The notes: a model not told the origin generated them from the sequence alone. 6,821 nucleotides of DNA from an uncultured beta proteobacterium (GCA_903910495.1 CAIVZW010000491.1:1-6821); one strand, 5' to 3'. Numbered from the stretch's first letter, positions 1 through 6,208 are shown. Program-made: numbers and translations.

Positions 1-122
1 ATTTCCCTGGGGACTTGATCCCCCTGAAGGGTCGTTGAAGACCACAACGTTGATAGGTCAGGTGTGGAAGCGCAGTAATGCGTTAAGCTAACTGATACTA
101 ATTGCCCGTGAGGCTTGATCCT
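1..122 (+). rRNA. rrl: 23S ribosomal RNA, 3' end (partial)
   Basis: This is the last part of the large-subunit rRNA; the rest lies left of the window. The segment GTGTGGAAGCGCAGTAATGC followed by GTTAAGCTAACTGATACTAA and TTGCCCGTGAGGCTTGATCC is the conserved 3' end of bacterial 23S rRNA in its betaproteobacterial form. The 3' boundary is placed by analogy with the E. coli end (GAGGCTTAACCTT) and may be off by a few bases. It is followed by a spacer and 5S rRNA, so the window opens inside an rRNA operon read on the plus strand. Confidence 0.96.
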
Positions 123-201
123 ATAACCTTAAGCAGCACCTCATCGTTATAAAAAACAATCACAACCAAACAGATTTACCAAATCCTTCTTCCCATTTTG
201 C

Positions 202-225
202 GCAACAGGCCATGAGGCGTGTTGC
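202..225 (+). other. Hairpin in the 23S-5S spacer, probable rRNA processing stem
   Basis: GCAACA (202-207) pairs with TGTTGC (220-225) and GCC (209-211) with GGC (216-218). The single mismatch is G208 opposite G219 and the loop is ATGA. The stem ends about ten bases before the 5S rRNA. The rest of the spacer (123-201) is A/T-rich and contains no tRNA. Spacer stems of this kind often act as RNase cleavage sites during 5S maturation; that role is inferred here. There is no T-run after it, so termination is unlikely. Confidence 0.6.
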
Positions 226-235
226 CTACAAGTTA

Positions 236-352
236 TGCTTGGCGGCCATAGCACTTTGGACCCACCCCTTCCCATCTCGAACAGGACCGTGAAACGAAGT
301 CGCGCCGATGATAGTGCATACTACGTGTGCGAAAGTAGGTCACCGCCAGGCT
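236..352 (+). rRNA. rrf: 5S ribosomal RNA
   Basis: The sequence starts TGCTTGGCGGCCATAGCACT and carries the 5S signatures CCACCCCTTCCCATCTCGAA, GTGAAACGA, GCGCCGATGATAGTG and GAAAGTAGGTCACCGCCAGG. The 5' TTGGCGG pairs with the 3' CCGCCAGG to close helix I, which sets both ends to within a base or two. The length of about 117 bases is normal. It lies about 113 bases after the 23S end, in the standard 23S-5S order. No tRNA follows it before the probable terminator. Confidence 0.96.
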
Positions 353-362
353 CCCCAACACC

Positions 363-394
363 AAGCCCTCCCCACATAACCGTGGCGAGGGCTT
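363..394 (+). terminator. Stem-loop after 5S rRNA, probable rRNA operon terminator
   Basis: AAGCCCTCCCCAC (363-375) pairs with GTGGCGAGGGCTT (382-394), giving a 13-position stem with one internal C-C mismatch and a six-base loop. It begins about ten bases after the 5S end. The following bases (CGTGCTTTATG) hold only a weak T-run, so the hairpin is strong but the U-tract is poor. Position and stability make it the best candidate for the end of the rRNA transcript. Confidence 0.75.
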
Positions 395-459
395 CGTGCT
401 TTATGGGAACCAGATGCCTTATCTCAGGTCAATTCTGTCAGAATGCACGTAATCACATC

Positions 460-463
460 GGAG
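460..463 (+). promoter_or_regulatory. Ribosome binding site that sets the DUF2189 gene start
   Basis: GGAG lies five bases before the ATG at 469. The open frame extends left to 235, but that extension runs through the 5S rRNA and the terminator hairpin. This site therefore supports 469 as the true start. Confidence 0.75.
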
Positions 464-468
464 TCTCC

Positions 469-1215
469 ATGGCTGTAAATAATGATCCCGTCTGCACTTG
501 TTTGACGACCGCTTCCCTTTGCGGAGCGATCAGGAAGGGGTGGGGTATGTTCCTGAAAACCCGGTCCTTAAGTGTCACTTACGCAATGATCTTTGCCCTT
601 ATTGGCATACTGATCTTTGTCGGAATTGTGCGAGCCAGTTTCGCACCGATGATATTCCCGCTGGCAGGTGGATTCATGCTGCTTGGCCCTGTACTTCTGT
701 TGGGGTTTTTCGCGATGGCAGATTGTCTTGAACGCGGAGAAGACTGCAGCTTTTCAGATATTGCCCGCGGTTTCTCACGCACCTCACGTGAAATGCTGGT
801 TATTGCCCTGGTCTGCGCCGTCCTTTTCATTATTTGGGTCACGAATGTCGCGACGCTATACGGATTCATTGTCGGACGTACCCCTTCAACCCTGATGGCG
901 ATTATTTCTCCAGCAGAAAATGTACTTTCATTCCTGCTCTGGAGTTCCATGCTCGGAGCTCTTCTGGCCTTCCTTATCTTTGCGATTTCAGCTTTTTCAG
1001 TGCCACTTCTCTACTATCGCCGTGCAGGACTTCGCCGCGCGGTGGCCTTAAGCGTTGCCGCGGTGTTTGCCAATCTGGCGCCCAGTCTATTGTGGGCAAT
1101 GATTCTTTCGGTAACGATCATCTGCAGCATCATCATCTTCCCGCTTTTTTTACTGACTTTCCCCGTGCTGGCTTTTGCCAGCCACTCGCTTTATCGGGAG
1201 CTTTTTCCCGAATAG
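469..1215 (+). CDS. DUF2189-type integral membrane protein
   Basis: This is a 248-residue inner-membrane protein of unknown function. About six hydrophobic segments are visible, near residues 37-55, 61-83, 108-133, 157-182, 188-204 and 207-233. Traits resembling the proteobacterial DUF2189 family are a G-W near residues 24-25, the motif GGFMLLGPVLLLGFFAMAD with a following LERGE (67-91), and the ending PVLAFASHSLYREL. Family membership is from remembered pattern, not a search. The start is the ATG at 469, preceded by GGAG; longer readings would be translated from 5S rRNA. It is the first gene after the rRNA operon and lies 36 bases upstream of msrA on the same strand, so the two may share a transcript. 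It has no catalytic motif and no signal peptide distinct from its membrane segments. Confidence 0.78.
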   Translation: MAVNNDPVCTCLTTASLCGAIRKGWGMFLKTRSLSVTYAMIFALIGILIFVGIVRASFAPMIFPLAGGFMLLGPVLLLGFFAMADCLERGEDCSFSDIARGFSRTSREMLVIALVCAVLFIIWVTNVATLYGFIVGRTPSTLMAIISPAENVLSFLLWSSMLGALLAFLIFAISAFSVPLLYYRRAGLRRAVALSVAAVFANLAPSLLWAMILSVTIICSIIIFPLFLLTFPVLAFASHSLYRELFPE

Positions 1216-1251
1216 TCAGTCTGATGCTGATGACTTGTTCGGAGAAATGCC

Positions 1252-1803
1252 ATGTCGGAATACAATCGAGAGATTGCAACACTGGGCGGCGGGTGCTTCT
1301 GGTGTCTTGAGGCCGTATTTGAGCAGGTGACCGGTGTGGAGTCGGTCGTTTCGGGCTATTGCGGCGGGCTTGTCGATAATCCCACGTATCGTTCCGTCTG
1401 TGAGGGAAATACGGGTCACGCCGAGGTAGTGCGGGTCGTGTTCGATCCCGATAAGATAAGCTACGCAGAATTGCTGGAAATGTTTTTTGTGATGCATGAC
1501 CCGACAACGCTGAATCGTCAGGGCAACGATCTCGGCACACAATATCGTTCAGTTATTTTTTACCATTCCTTCAAACAGAAAGAAACGGCGATTTCCGTGC
1601 TGCACAGGCTGGAAGGACAAAATCTGTGGGATGCCCCCGTAGTAACCGAAGTGCTGCCCGAAGCCCCTTTCTTTCCGGCTGAGGACTACCACCAGCAGTA
1701 TTTCAGCAGAAACCCCGATACCGGTTATTGTCAGATAGTTGTTGCGCCGAAAGTCGCGAAGTTTCGTAAAAATTTCAGGGCACGGATCAGCACGAATTCG
1801 TGA
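1252..1803 (+). CDS. msrA: Peptide methionine (S)-S-oxide reductase MsrA
   Basis: The enzyme reduces the S-epimer of methionine sulfoxide, free or in proteins, back to methionine using thioredoxin, and so repairs oxidative damage. The 183-residue protein is a complete single-domain MsrA. The hallmark GGGCFWCLE is at residues 12-20, with nucleophile Cys15, a second Cys18 and the conserved Glu20. Further family motifs are YRSV (46-49), GHAEVV (55-60), LGTQYRS (94-100) and AEDYHQQY (143-150). Cys160 in GYC fits a resolving cysteine. No MsrB domain is fused to it. The short N-terminus without a leader points to the cytoplasm. The start has a good ribosome site, GGAG at 1241-1244, seven bases upstream. 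A hairpin overlaps the stop codon. The next gene follows after 43 bases. Confidence 0.97.
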   Translation: MSEYNREIATLGGGCFWCLEAVFEQVTGVESVVSGYCGGLVDNPTYRSVCEGNTGHAEVVRVVFDPDKISYAELLEMFFVMHDPTTLNRQGNDLGTQYRSVIFYHSFKQKETAISVLHRLEGQNLWDAPVVTEVLPEAPFFPAEDYHQQYFSRNPDTGYCQIVVAPKVAKFRKNFRARISTNS

Positions 1804-1810
1804 ATCCGTG
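1781..1810 (+). terminator. Hairpin spanning the msrA stop codon
   Basis: CACGGAT (1781-1787) pairs with ATCCGTG (1804-1810). Inside it the perfect palindrome CACGAATTCGTG (1791-1802) continues the stem, separated by an asymmetric internal loop (CAG against A). The msrA TGA at 1801-1803 lies in the right arm. The downstream bases AAAACCAAAGG contain no T-run, so this is not a classical intrinsic terminator. It could attenuate read-through into the next gene, stabilise the msrA 3' end, or bind a dimeric protein as DNA. The structure is seen; the role is not known. Confidence 0.45.
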
Positions 1811-1846
1811 AAAACCAAAGGCCTAACTTTCATTCAAAAATAGCCC

Positions 1847-2791
1847 ATGAGCAAGTTGATACCTTATGAACACGGTATTTCCGCCATCGATGCGGATTAC
1901 CTGCGCCCGAAACTGGCGGCGATTCACCTGATCATCGAAAACGGTCGGGCCGCATTCGTTGATACCGGGTGCAATTCTTCCTTGCCCAATGCCCTGGCGG
2001 CACTCGATGAGTTATGTGTTGCCCCCGAAAATGTGGATTACGTGATTCTGACCCACATCCATCTTGATCATGCGGGCGGCGCGGGATTAATGATGAAACA
2101 CTTCAACAATGCGCAACTGGTTGTTCATCCGCGCGGCTCGAAGCACATGGCTGATCCATCCAGACTGATTGAAGGCACCGTTGGCGTCTATGGAGTCGAA
2201 GCGACTCGCCGTCTGTACGGCGAGGTACTGCCGATCGATGCGGGTCGGATTATCGAGGCGCAACACGAGTTGTGCATCGATCTGGGCGGGCGACAGCTTC
2301 TCTGTCTTGATACGCCGGGTCATGCCAGGCATCACATCGTTATTGTCGACGAAAAATCCGGACACATTTTTGCCGGGGACAATTTTGGCGTTTCCTACGG
2401 TGAATTCGACCCTGATGTGAGTCAGCTCATTTTTCCGACGACAACCCCTGTTCAATTTGATCCTGGTCCCATGCATGCAACGATTGATCTGCTCATGAGT
2501 TATCAGCCGCAGGCAATCTATCTCACGCATTTTGGCCAGGTCAGGGATGTCGCCGCAAAAGGCGTTGCATTGCACCGCCTCGTTGATGCCCAGGTCACCG
2601 TCGCACGGCGCGAGAAAGATACGGGTTCCAATCGGCATGCCAGAATACGCGAGGGGCTGGCTCAACTTCTCCTTGATGAAAGCAGACGTTCCGGGTGCCC
2701 GTTATCTGCGACAAGGATTCGGGAAGTCTTTGCCAACGATCTGGAACTCAACGCCCAGGGTCTCGGCGTCTGGCTCGACAATCAATCCTGA
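1847..2791 (+). CDS. MBL-fold metallohydrolase, ST1585-like
   Basis: This is a 314-residue metallo-beta-lactamase-fold hydrolase with a full dinuclear metal site. Visible ligands are the HxHxDH motif at 70-75 (THIHLDHAGG), His159 in DTPGHARHH, Asp178 in FAGDNF and His228 in YLTHFG. The N-terminus, with YLRPKLAAIHLIIENGR and FVDTG, resembles the ST1585-like subgroup of this superfamily. The natural substrate of that subgroup is not established to my knowledge, so no reaction is assigned. The hydrolase core ends near residue 235. The last 75 or so residues are charged and probably helical, and may be a lid or a dimer element. There is no signal peptide, so a cytoplasmic location is likely. No clear Shine-Dalgarno site precedes the ATG, although the conserved N-terminal pattern begins directly after it. 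The gene lies 43 bases after msrA and converges with tcdA, with seven bases between the stop codons. Confidence 0.9.
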   Translation: MSKLIPYEHGISAIDADYLRPKLAAIHLIIENGRAAFVDTGCNSSLPNALAALDELCVAPENVDYVILTHIHLDHAGGAGLMMKHFNNAQLVVHPRGSKHMADPSRLIEGTVGVYGVEATRRLYGEVLPIDAGRIIEAQHELCIDLGGRQLLCLDTPGHARHHIVIVDEKSGHIFAGDNFGVSYGEFDPDVSQLIFPTTTPVQFDPGPMHATIDLLMSYQPQAIYLTHFGQVRDVAAKGVALHRLVDAQVTVARREKDTGSNRHARIREGLAQLLLDESRRSGCPLSATRIREVFANDLELNAQGLGVWLDNQS

Positions 2792-2798
2792 TCTTGTT

Positions 2799-3596
2799 TC
2801 AAGCCTTAACTTTCCCCGTTGCGATCTGGCGCAGGACTTCACCCGCAGCAAACAGGCCGAAGGGGGCCGTTACACACACGGATGATCCGTAGCCTGCGCA
2901 GTTCAGGCCTGACAGCATCTGCACCTCGTCGCAGGCGGCTCCATTCTCCGGGTGGCGCAGCGGTTCGCTGGAAAAGACCGCCGGAATGCCAAATTTCTTT
3001 TTCGGGTCGCGCGGAAACCCGTATTTCTTGCGCAGCAGAGCGCGCACCTTGGACAGCAGTGGATCCTGTATGGTGCGGGCCAGGTCACTGATCGCTATAC
3101 GCGTCGGATCGATCTGCCCACCGGCACCTCCCGCAGTGATCAGAGGAATGCCGTGAGCTTTGCACCAGGCAATCATCGCGGCCTTGGTACGAACCTGATC
3201 AATGGCATCGATCACGAAGTCAAATTTCCTGTCGAGTAACTGGTCGAGGTTGTCGGGTGAAACAAAGTCCTCGATTTCACTGACCCGGCAAGCGGGATTG
3301 ATCGCCAATATGCGTTCTGCCATGGCTCTGGTCTTGGCCTTGCCGAACTCTTCGCCAAGCGCGTGAATCTGCCGGTTAACGTTCGATTCGGCAACCATGT
3401 CGAGGTCAATCAGCGTGATCTGGCCGATGGCGGAACGAGCCAGAGCTTCCACTGCCCACGAACCGACGCCGCCGATGCCGACGACGCAAACATGCGCGGC
3501 CTGGAAGTGTTGCAGAGCATCGGCGCCGTACAGCCTTTTCACGCCACCAAAGCGCCGCTGCAGGTCAGCGCTGGCTATCGTCGCCGGTGCGCTCAT
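2799..3596 (-). CDS. tcdA: tRNA threonylcarbamoyladenosine dehydratase TcdA
   Basis: TcdA is an E1-like, ATP-dependent enzyme that dehydrates t6A at position 37 of ANN-decoding tRNAs to the cyclic form ct6A. The 265-residue protein carries the Rossmann nucleotide loop VVGIGGVGSWAVEALARS (38-55) and LIDLDMVAESNVNRQIHAL (62-80), whose Asp and Asn-Arg are typical of MoeB/ThiF/TcdA adenylating enzymes. It also has FVIDAIDQVRTKAAMI (127-142) and a C-terminal LNCAGYGSSVCVTAPFG (231-247). The start YGADALQHFQAAHVCVVG and the absence of CxxC zinc pairs and a rhodanese domain fit TcdA rather than MoeB or ThiF. A TTG start at 3599 is possible, but the ATG at 3596 is preferred: it overlaps the upstream stop as TGATG and has GAGG four bases before it. 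It is the second gene of a two-gene operon behind the HPt/HD-GYP gene. No csdA or csdE is present beside it. Confidence 0.94.
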   Translation of the reverse strand: MSAPATIASADLQRRFGGVKRLYGADALQHFQAAHVCVVGIGGVGSWAVEALARSAIGQITLIDLDMVAESNVNRQIHALGEEFGKAKTRAMAERILAINPACRVSEIEDFVSPDNLDQLLDRKFDFVIDAIDQVRTKAAMIAWCKAHGIPLITAGGAGGQIDPTRIAISDLARTIQDPLLSKVRALLRKKYGFPRDPKKKFGIPAVFSSEPLRHPENGAACDEVQMLSGLNCAGYGSSVCVTAPFGLFAAGEVLRQIATGKVKA

Positions 3597-4720
3597 CAAG
3601 CCTCGATCGTGCGCCGGATGACCTGATTGAAAGGCTCAATCCACTCCGGTGAAAACTGGTTATCGCAGGCATTGATTTCGGCGATGGCACGCAACACCGA
3701 ACGGTTTCTGCCACGGTTGATATGCTTGAGCATGACGGCCTCAAAAGCGTCCACGATGGCCAGAATTTTTGCGCCAGCGCAAATCTGCTTGGTCGCGATC
3801 CCCGACGGATAGCCTTCACCGTCTGGCATTTCATGGTGTTGCGCCACCATTTCGGCGGCTTCGTTCCAGCCGTCCATGCGCGAGAGAAGCCCGGCGGCGA
3901 AATCTGGATGAGTACGCAGAATCTGTTTTTCCTCTTCCGTCATGCGCTCCACTTTCAACCATACGGATTCAGGGAGAAACATCATTCCGATGTCGTGCAT
4001 GTATACGGCCGCTTCCAGTTGCATCGGATCAACGGACTTGTCCATAATCTGGTTGGTTTCCATGGCCAGGCGCAGGAGACGCATGGTACGACCCTTGAAG
4101 AGCAGGGAGCGCGCCTCAAACTGATCCGCCAGCGTGCGGAAGAAGCGAAGATCGTCGGCTGCTTGCGATACGGACTTGCTGGATATGGGTGAGTCTCTCC
4201 CGCGGATCGGCACGGATGCCGCAATGGCAGGCCGAAATCCGGTGACGGCTTCAATCAACTCGCAGGCGCACTCGTCAATTGCAGGCGCTGCCGCCAGTGC
4301 AAGTTTATCCAGCCACTCAACCAGTGGCAGCAGGCGCAGACCATCAAGCGATTTGCCGGAGAGCAGACCTTCAGCGGCCAAATCCAGCCGGTCGATAGCC
4401 AGCAATATCGCTTCGGCCAGGATGTTGCTGAAAGCGATTTCGTTGTTGCGGAAACGCGCAAGCACTGTTTCGATCGGGTGTACGATGAAGACAGCCAGGT
4501 CAACCTTGCACAGCGTGGCGTCACCCTTGATATTATGAATCGAGCGGAAAAGGCTGCTGATGACCTCACGATCACCCGGTGTGCTCTTCAGGCGTGAAAT
4601 ATCCCGTTCGATATTGGGCGCATGGTCACTCAGTGACTCAATGAATTCTTCAAGCGCTACTTTGTCAGTAATCACGGGTGCAACGATAGCGCGAATATCC
4701 ATGATGTCTTTTCCCGACAT
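3596..4720 (-). CDS. HPt (CheA P1-like) and HD-GYP fusion protein
   Basis: The 374-residue protein joins two signalling modules. Residues about 15-120 look like the P1/HPt domain of CheA: LFRSIHNIKGDATL places the phospho-acceptor at His62, followed by HPIETVLARFRNNEI, which matches the HxxE...R.GE pattern of CheA P1. After a linker (about 165-190), residues 190-370 form an HD-GYP-type domain with HDIGMMFLP (242-250), His271, AQHHEMPDGEGYPSG (293-307) and AKILAIVDAFEAVM (317-330). HD-GYP proteins typically hydrolyse cyclic di-GMP, but here HDIGK reads HDIGM, the early histidine of the usual HxxRV segment appears to be Arg211, and the RPYR end motif is missing. Activity is therefore uncertain. 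No receiver, sensor or membrane segment is present, so input must come from another kinase. The start is ATG 4720 without a clear ribosome site; ATG 4702, with GGGA nine bases upstream, is an alternative. Confidence 0.88.
   Translation of the reverse strand: MSGKDIMDIRAIVAPVITDKVALEEFIESLSDHAPNIERDISRLKSTPGDREVISSLFRSIHNIKGDATLCKVDLAVFIVHPIETVLARFRNNEIAFSNILAEAILLAIDRLDLAAEGLLSGKSLDGLRLLPLVEWLDKLALAAAPAIDECACELIEAVTGFRPAIAASVPIRGRDSPISSKSVSQAADDLRFFRTLADQFEARSLLFKGRTMRLLRLAMETNQIMDKSVDPMQLEAAVYMHDIGMMFLPESVWLKVERMTEEEKQILRTHPDFAAGLLSRMDGWNEAAEMVAQHHEMPDGEGYPSGIATKQICAGAKILAIVDAFEAVMLKHINRGRNRSVLRAIAEINACDNQFSPEWIEPFNQVIRRTIEA
3601..3604 (-). promoter_or_regulatory. Ribosome binding site of tcdA within the upstream gene
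   Basis: On the minus strand GAGG lies inside the last codons of the HPt/HD-GYP gene, four bases before the ATG at 3596 and only one base before the alternative TTG at 3599. This spacing favours the ATG, and the TGATG overlap suggests that ribosomes finishing the first gene reinitiate on tcdA. Confidence 0.6.
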
Positions 4721-4853
4721 TTTGTTACGTCAAGTTTAGCTTAAAGCAGCAACGAGAGTTGACGAGTCTATTACCCCTGATTGAAGCGCATTGAACTGGC
4801 TGCAACAGTCAGGCTGGTTTAAACTCCATATCTCATGTTAACGAGGGGAAGTC
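4721..4853. promoter_or_regulatory. Divergent intergenic region, HPt/HD-GYP gene and FKBP gene
   Basis: These 133 bases separate two divergent transcription units and should hold both promoters. On the plus strand, AGGGG at 4844-4848 lies five bases before the FKBP ATG. A possible -10 element TAAACT is at 4820-4825, but the best nearby -35-like element (TTGAAC, 4791-4796) is 23 bases away, too far for a standard sigma-70 promoter. TTGAA occurs twice ten bases apart (4781 and 4791). I could not place either promoter with conviction. Confidence 0.4.
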
Positions 4854-5198
4854 ATGTCCATCACTACAACCGAATCCGGTCTGCAGATTGAAGAAATCAC
4901 GGTAGGCGAAGGCGAGACGGCCTCTGTCGGCCAGTTCGTGAGCGTTCACTACACTGGTTGGTTAACCAACGGAAGCAAATTTGATTCGAGCAAGGATCGC
5001 AACGAACCCTTCGAGTTCCCGCTCGGCCAGCGCAACGTGATCGCCGGCTGGGATGAAGGCGTTCAGGGCATGCGCGTCGGTGGCGTGCGCAAGTTGACCA
5101 TTCCGCCGCAACTCGGCTACGGGGCCCGCGGTGCCGGCGGGGTTATTCCGCCGAATGCCACCCTGGTATTCGAAGTCGAATTGCTCGACATCAGTTGA
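4854..5198 (+). CDS. FKBP-type peptidyl-prolyl cis-trans isomerase
   Basis: This 114-residue single-domain FKBP catalyses cis-trans isomerisation of X-Pro bonds and assists protein folding. It aligns by eye with human FKBP12 over its whole length. [16 protein letters not shown] gives Tyr33, Phe43 and Asp44; EPFEFPLG gives Phe53 and Phe55; [16 protein letters not shown] gives Val62, Ile63 and Trp66; LGYGARG gives Tyr89; and [10 protein letters not shown] gives Phe106. These are the usual active-site and drug-binding positions, and all are conserved. There is no signal peptide and no insert-in-flap domain of the SlyD type, so it is probably a small cytoplasmic isomerase. The ribosome site AGGGG lies five bases before the ATG. 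The pseudouridine synthase gene begins three bases after the stop, so the two are likely one operon. Confidence 0.96.
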   Translation: MSITTTESGLQIEEITVGEGETASVGQFVSVHYTGWLTNGSKFDSSKDRNEPFEFPLGQRNVIAGWDEGVQGMRVGGVRKLTIPPQLGYGARGAGGVIPPNATLVFEVELLDIS

Positions 5199-5201
5199 TC
5201 A

Positions 5202-6191
5202 ATGGCCGATAAACCCCGCAAACCTCTGGGCTTGCCGGCCAAGACCCGAAGCGATGAAGCGACGGCCAGCACGGACCGGCGAACGGTACGTGGCGCTGCG
5301 CCGAAGCGCAAGTCGGCGGCGGAAATTACCCTGGCCAATGAAGCTTACGCCGCCAAGGCGCGGTACTTGCAGGACAAGCCGCGCGGTACGCCGTCGCGTG
5401 CGCCGCTCGTGCCCAGGGCGCCTGCAGCGGCGCCCAGGCCCGCTGCCGCGAGTGGCAGCGTGCAAAGCGGCGCGCGCATCTCCAAGCTGATGGCCGAGCG
5501 CGGCCTGTGCTCGCGGCGCGACGCCGACGGCTACATCGAGCGTGGCTGGGTTTTTGTCGATGGGCTGCGTGTGAATGAACTCGGTACGCGTGCCGATCCG
5601 TCGGTAACAATCACCCTGTCCAGGGAAGCACAGATCGAGCAGACGTGGCAGATGACCATCCTCCTGAACAAACCGGTGGGCTACGTTTCAGGCCAGCCTG
5701 AGCCCGGCTTTACGCCTGCCGTTACACTGATTCAGCCGGAGAATCAGTTGGCTACGCCGGATACGCCGGTTTTTCATCCGCGGCATCTGAAAGGGCTGGC
5801 ACCCGCCGGCCGGCTCGATATCGATTCAACCGGGCTGCTCGTGCTGACGCAGGATGGCCGGGTCGCGCGCCAGTTGATCGGCGAGGACTCCGAGGTCGAC
5901 AAGGAATACCTGGTGCGTGTTGAGGGCAGTCTCGACGGCGCAGGGCTGGCCTTGTTGAATCACGGGCTCAGCCTCGACGACAGGAAATTGAAACCGGCGA
6001 AAGTCGAGTGGCTCAATGCAGACCAGTTGCGTTTCGTCTTGCGCGAAGGACGCAAACGGCAGATTCGCCGCATGTGCGAACTCGTTGGCCTGCGCGTCGT
6101 CGGTCTCAAGCGGGTGCGCATCGGCGGCGTAAAACTCGGTGATCTGCCGCTCGGACAGTGGCGTTTCCTGCAGCCGGACGAACGCTTCTAG
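5202..6191 (+). CDS. rRNA pseudouridine synthase, RsuA/RluB/E/F family, RluF-like
   Basis: The enzyme converts a specific uridine in ribosomal RNA to pseudouridine. The 329 residues comprise a basic, Ala/Pro/Arg-rich N-terminal extension (1-90), an S4 RNA-binding domain (about 91-138, with [19 protein letters not shown] and [11 protein letters not shown]), and the catalytic domain. The latter has [11 protein letters not shown] (154-164), the motif [19 protein letters not shown] (201-219) with probable nucleophile Asp206, DKEYLVRV (233-240), and [17 protein letters not shown] (281-297). The ending [19 protein letters not shown] resembles RluF, which modifies 23S rRNA U2604 in E. coli, but RluB or RsuA-like specificity cannot be excluded. 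The start at 5202 lacks a good ribosome site but sits three bases after the FKBP stop, suggesting coupled translation. The N-terminal extension is low-complexity and probably disordered. Confidence 0.92.
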   Translation: MADKPRKPLGLPAKTRSDEATASTDRRTVRGAAPKRKSAAEITLANEAYAAKARYLQDKPRGTPSRAPLVPRAPAAAPRPAAASGSVQSGARISKLMAERGLCSRRDADGYIERGWVFVDGLRVNELGTRADPSVTITLSREAQIEQTWQMTILLNKPVGYVSGQPEPGFTPAVTLIQPENQLATPDTPVFHPRHLKGLAPAGRLDIDSTGLLVLTQDGRVARQLIGEDSEVDKEYLVRVEGSLDGAGLALLNHGLSLDDRKLKPAKVEWLNADQLRFVLREGRKRQIRRMCELVGLRVVGLKRVRIGGVKLGDLPLGQWRFLQPDERF

Positions 6192-6208
6192 CGCCGTTTA
6201 TCGGCGCT
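6190..6208. terminator. Hairpin across two convergent stop codons
   Basis: AGCGCCG (6190-6196) pairs perfectly with CGGCGCT (6202-6208) around the loop TTTAT. It covers the end of the pseudouridine synthase stop codon (6189-6191) and the stop codon of the opposing M23 gene (6198-6200). It is symmetric, so it forms in transcripts from either strand. Neither side has a T-run, so factor-independent termination is not assured. It is the only structure available to separate these two genes. Confidence 0.5.

Noticed and set aside
123..235. Possible tRNA in the 23S-5S spacer
   Set aside because: No cloverleaf, no T-loop GGTTCGA-type motif and too little space; only one simple hairpin is present.
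432..444. Short inverted repeat ATTCT-gtc-AGAAT before the DUF2189 gene
   Set aside because: Five base pairs in A/T-rich DNA is expected by chance, and it is not repeated elsewhere in the window.
1133..1540. Antisense open frames opposite msrA
   Set aside because: They lie wholly over the well-conserved msrA gene and show no domain or ribosome site.
2087..2665. A 192-residue minus-strand open frame opposite the MBL-fold gene
   Set aside because: It is an antisense shadow of a gene with an intact metal-binding site, and its translation resembles no family I know.
3597..3599. TTG start for tcdA
   Set aside because: The GAGG site would be only one base away; the adjacent ATG has better spacing and forms the usual stop/start overlap.
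4781..4796. Two TTGAA repeats ten bases apart in the divergent intergenic region
   Set aside because: They are too short to call an operator, and no standard -10 element lies at the right distance to make either a promoter.
5131..5490. Plus-strand open frame rich in Arg and Pro, in another frame of the FKBP/pseudouridine synthase junction
   Set aside because: It overlaps two clear protein families, has no recognisable domain and has the composition expected of an off-frame reading of GC-rich coding DNA.
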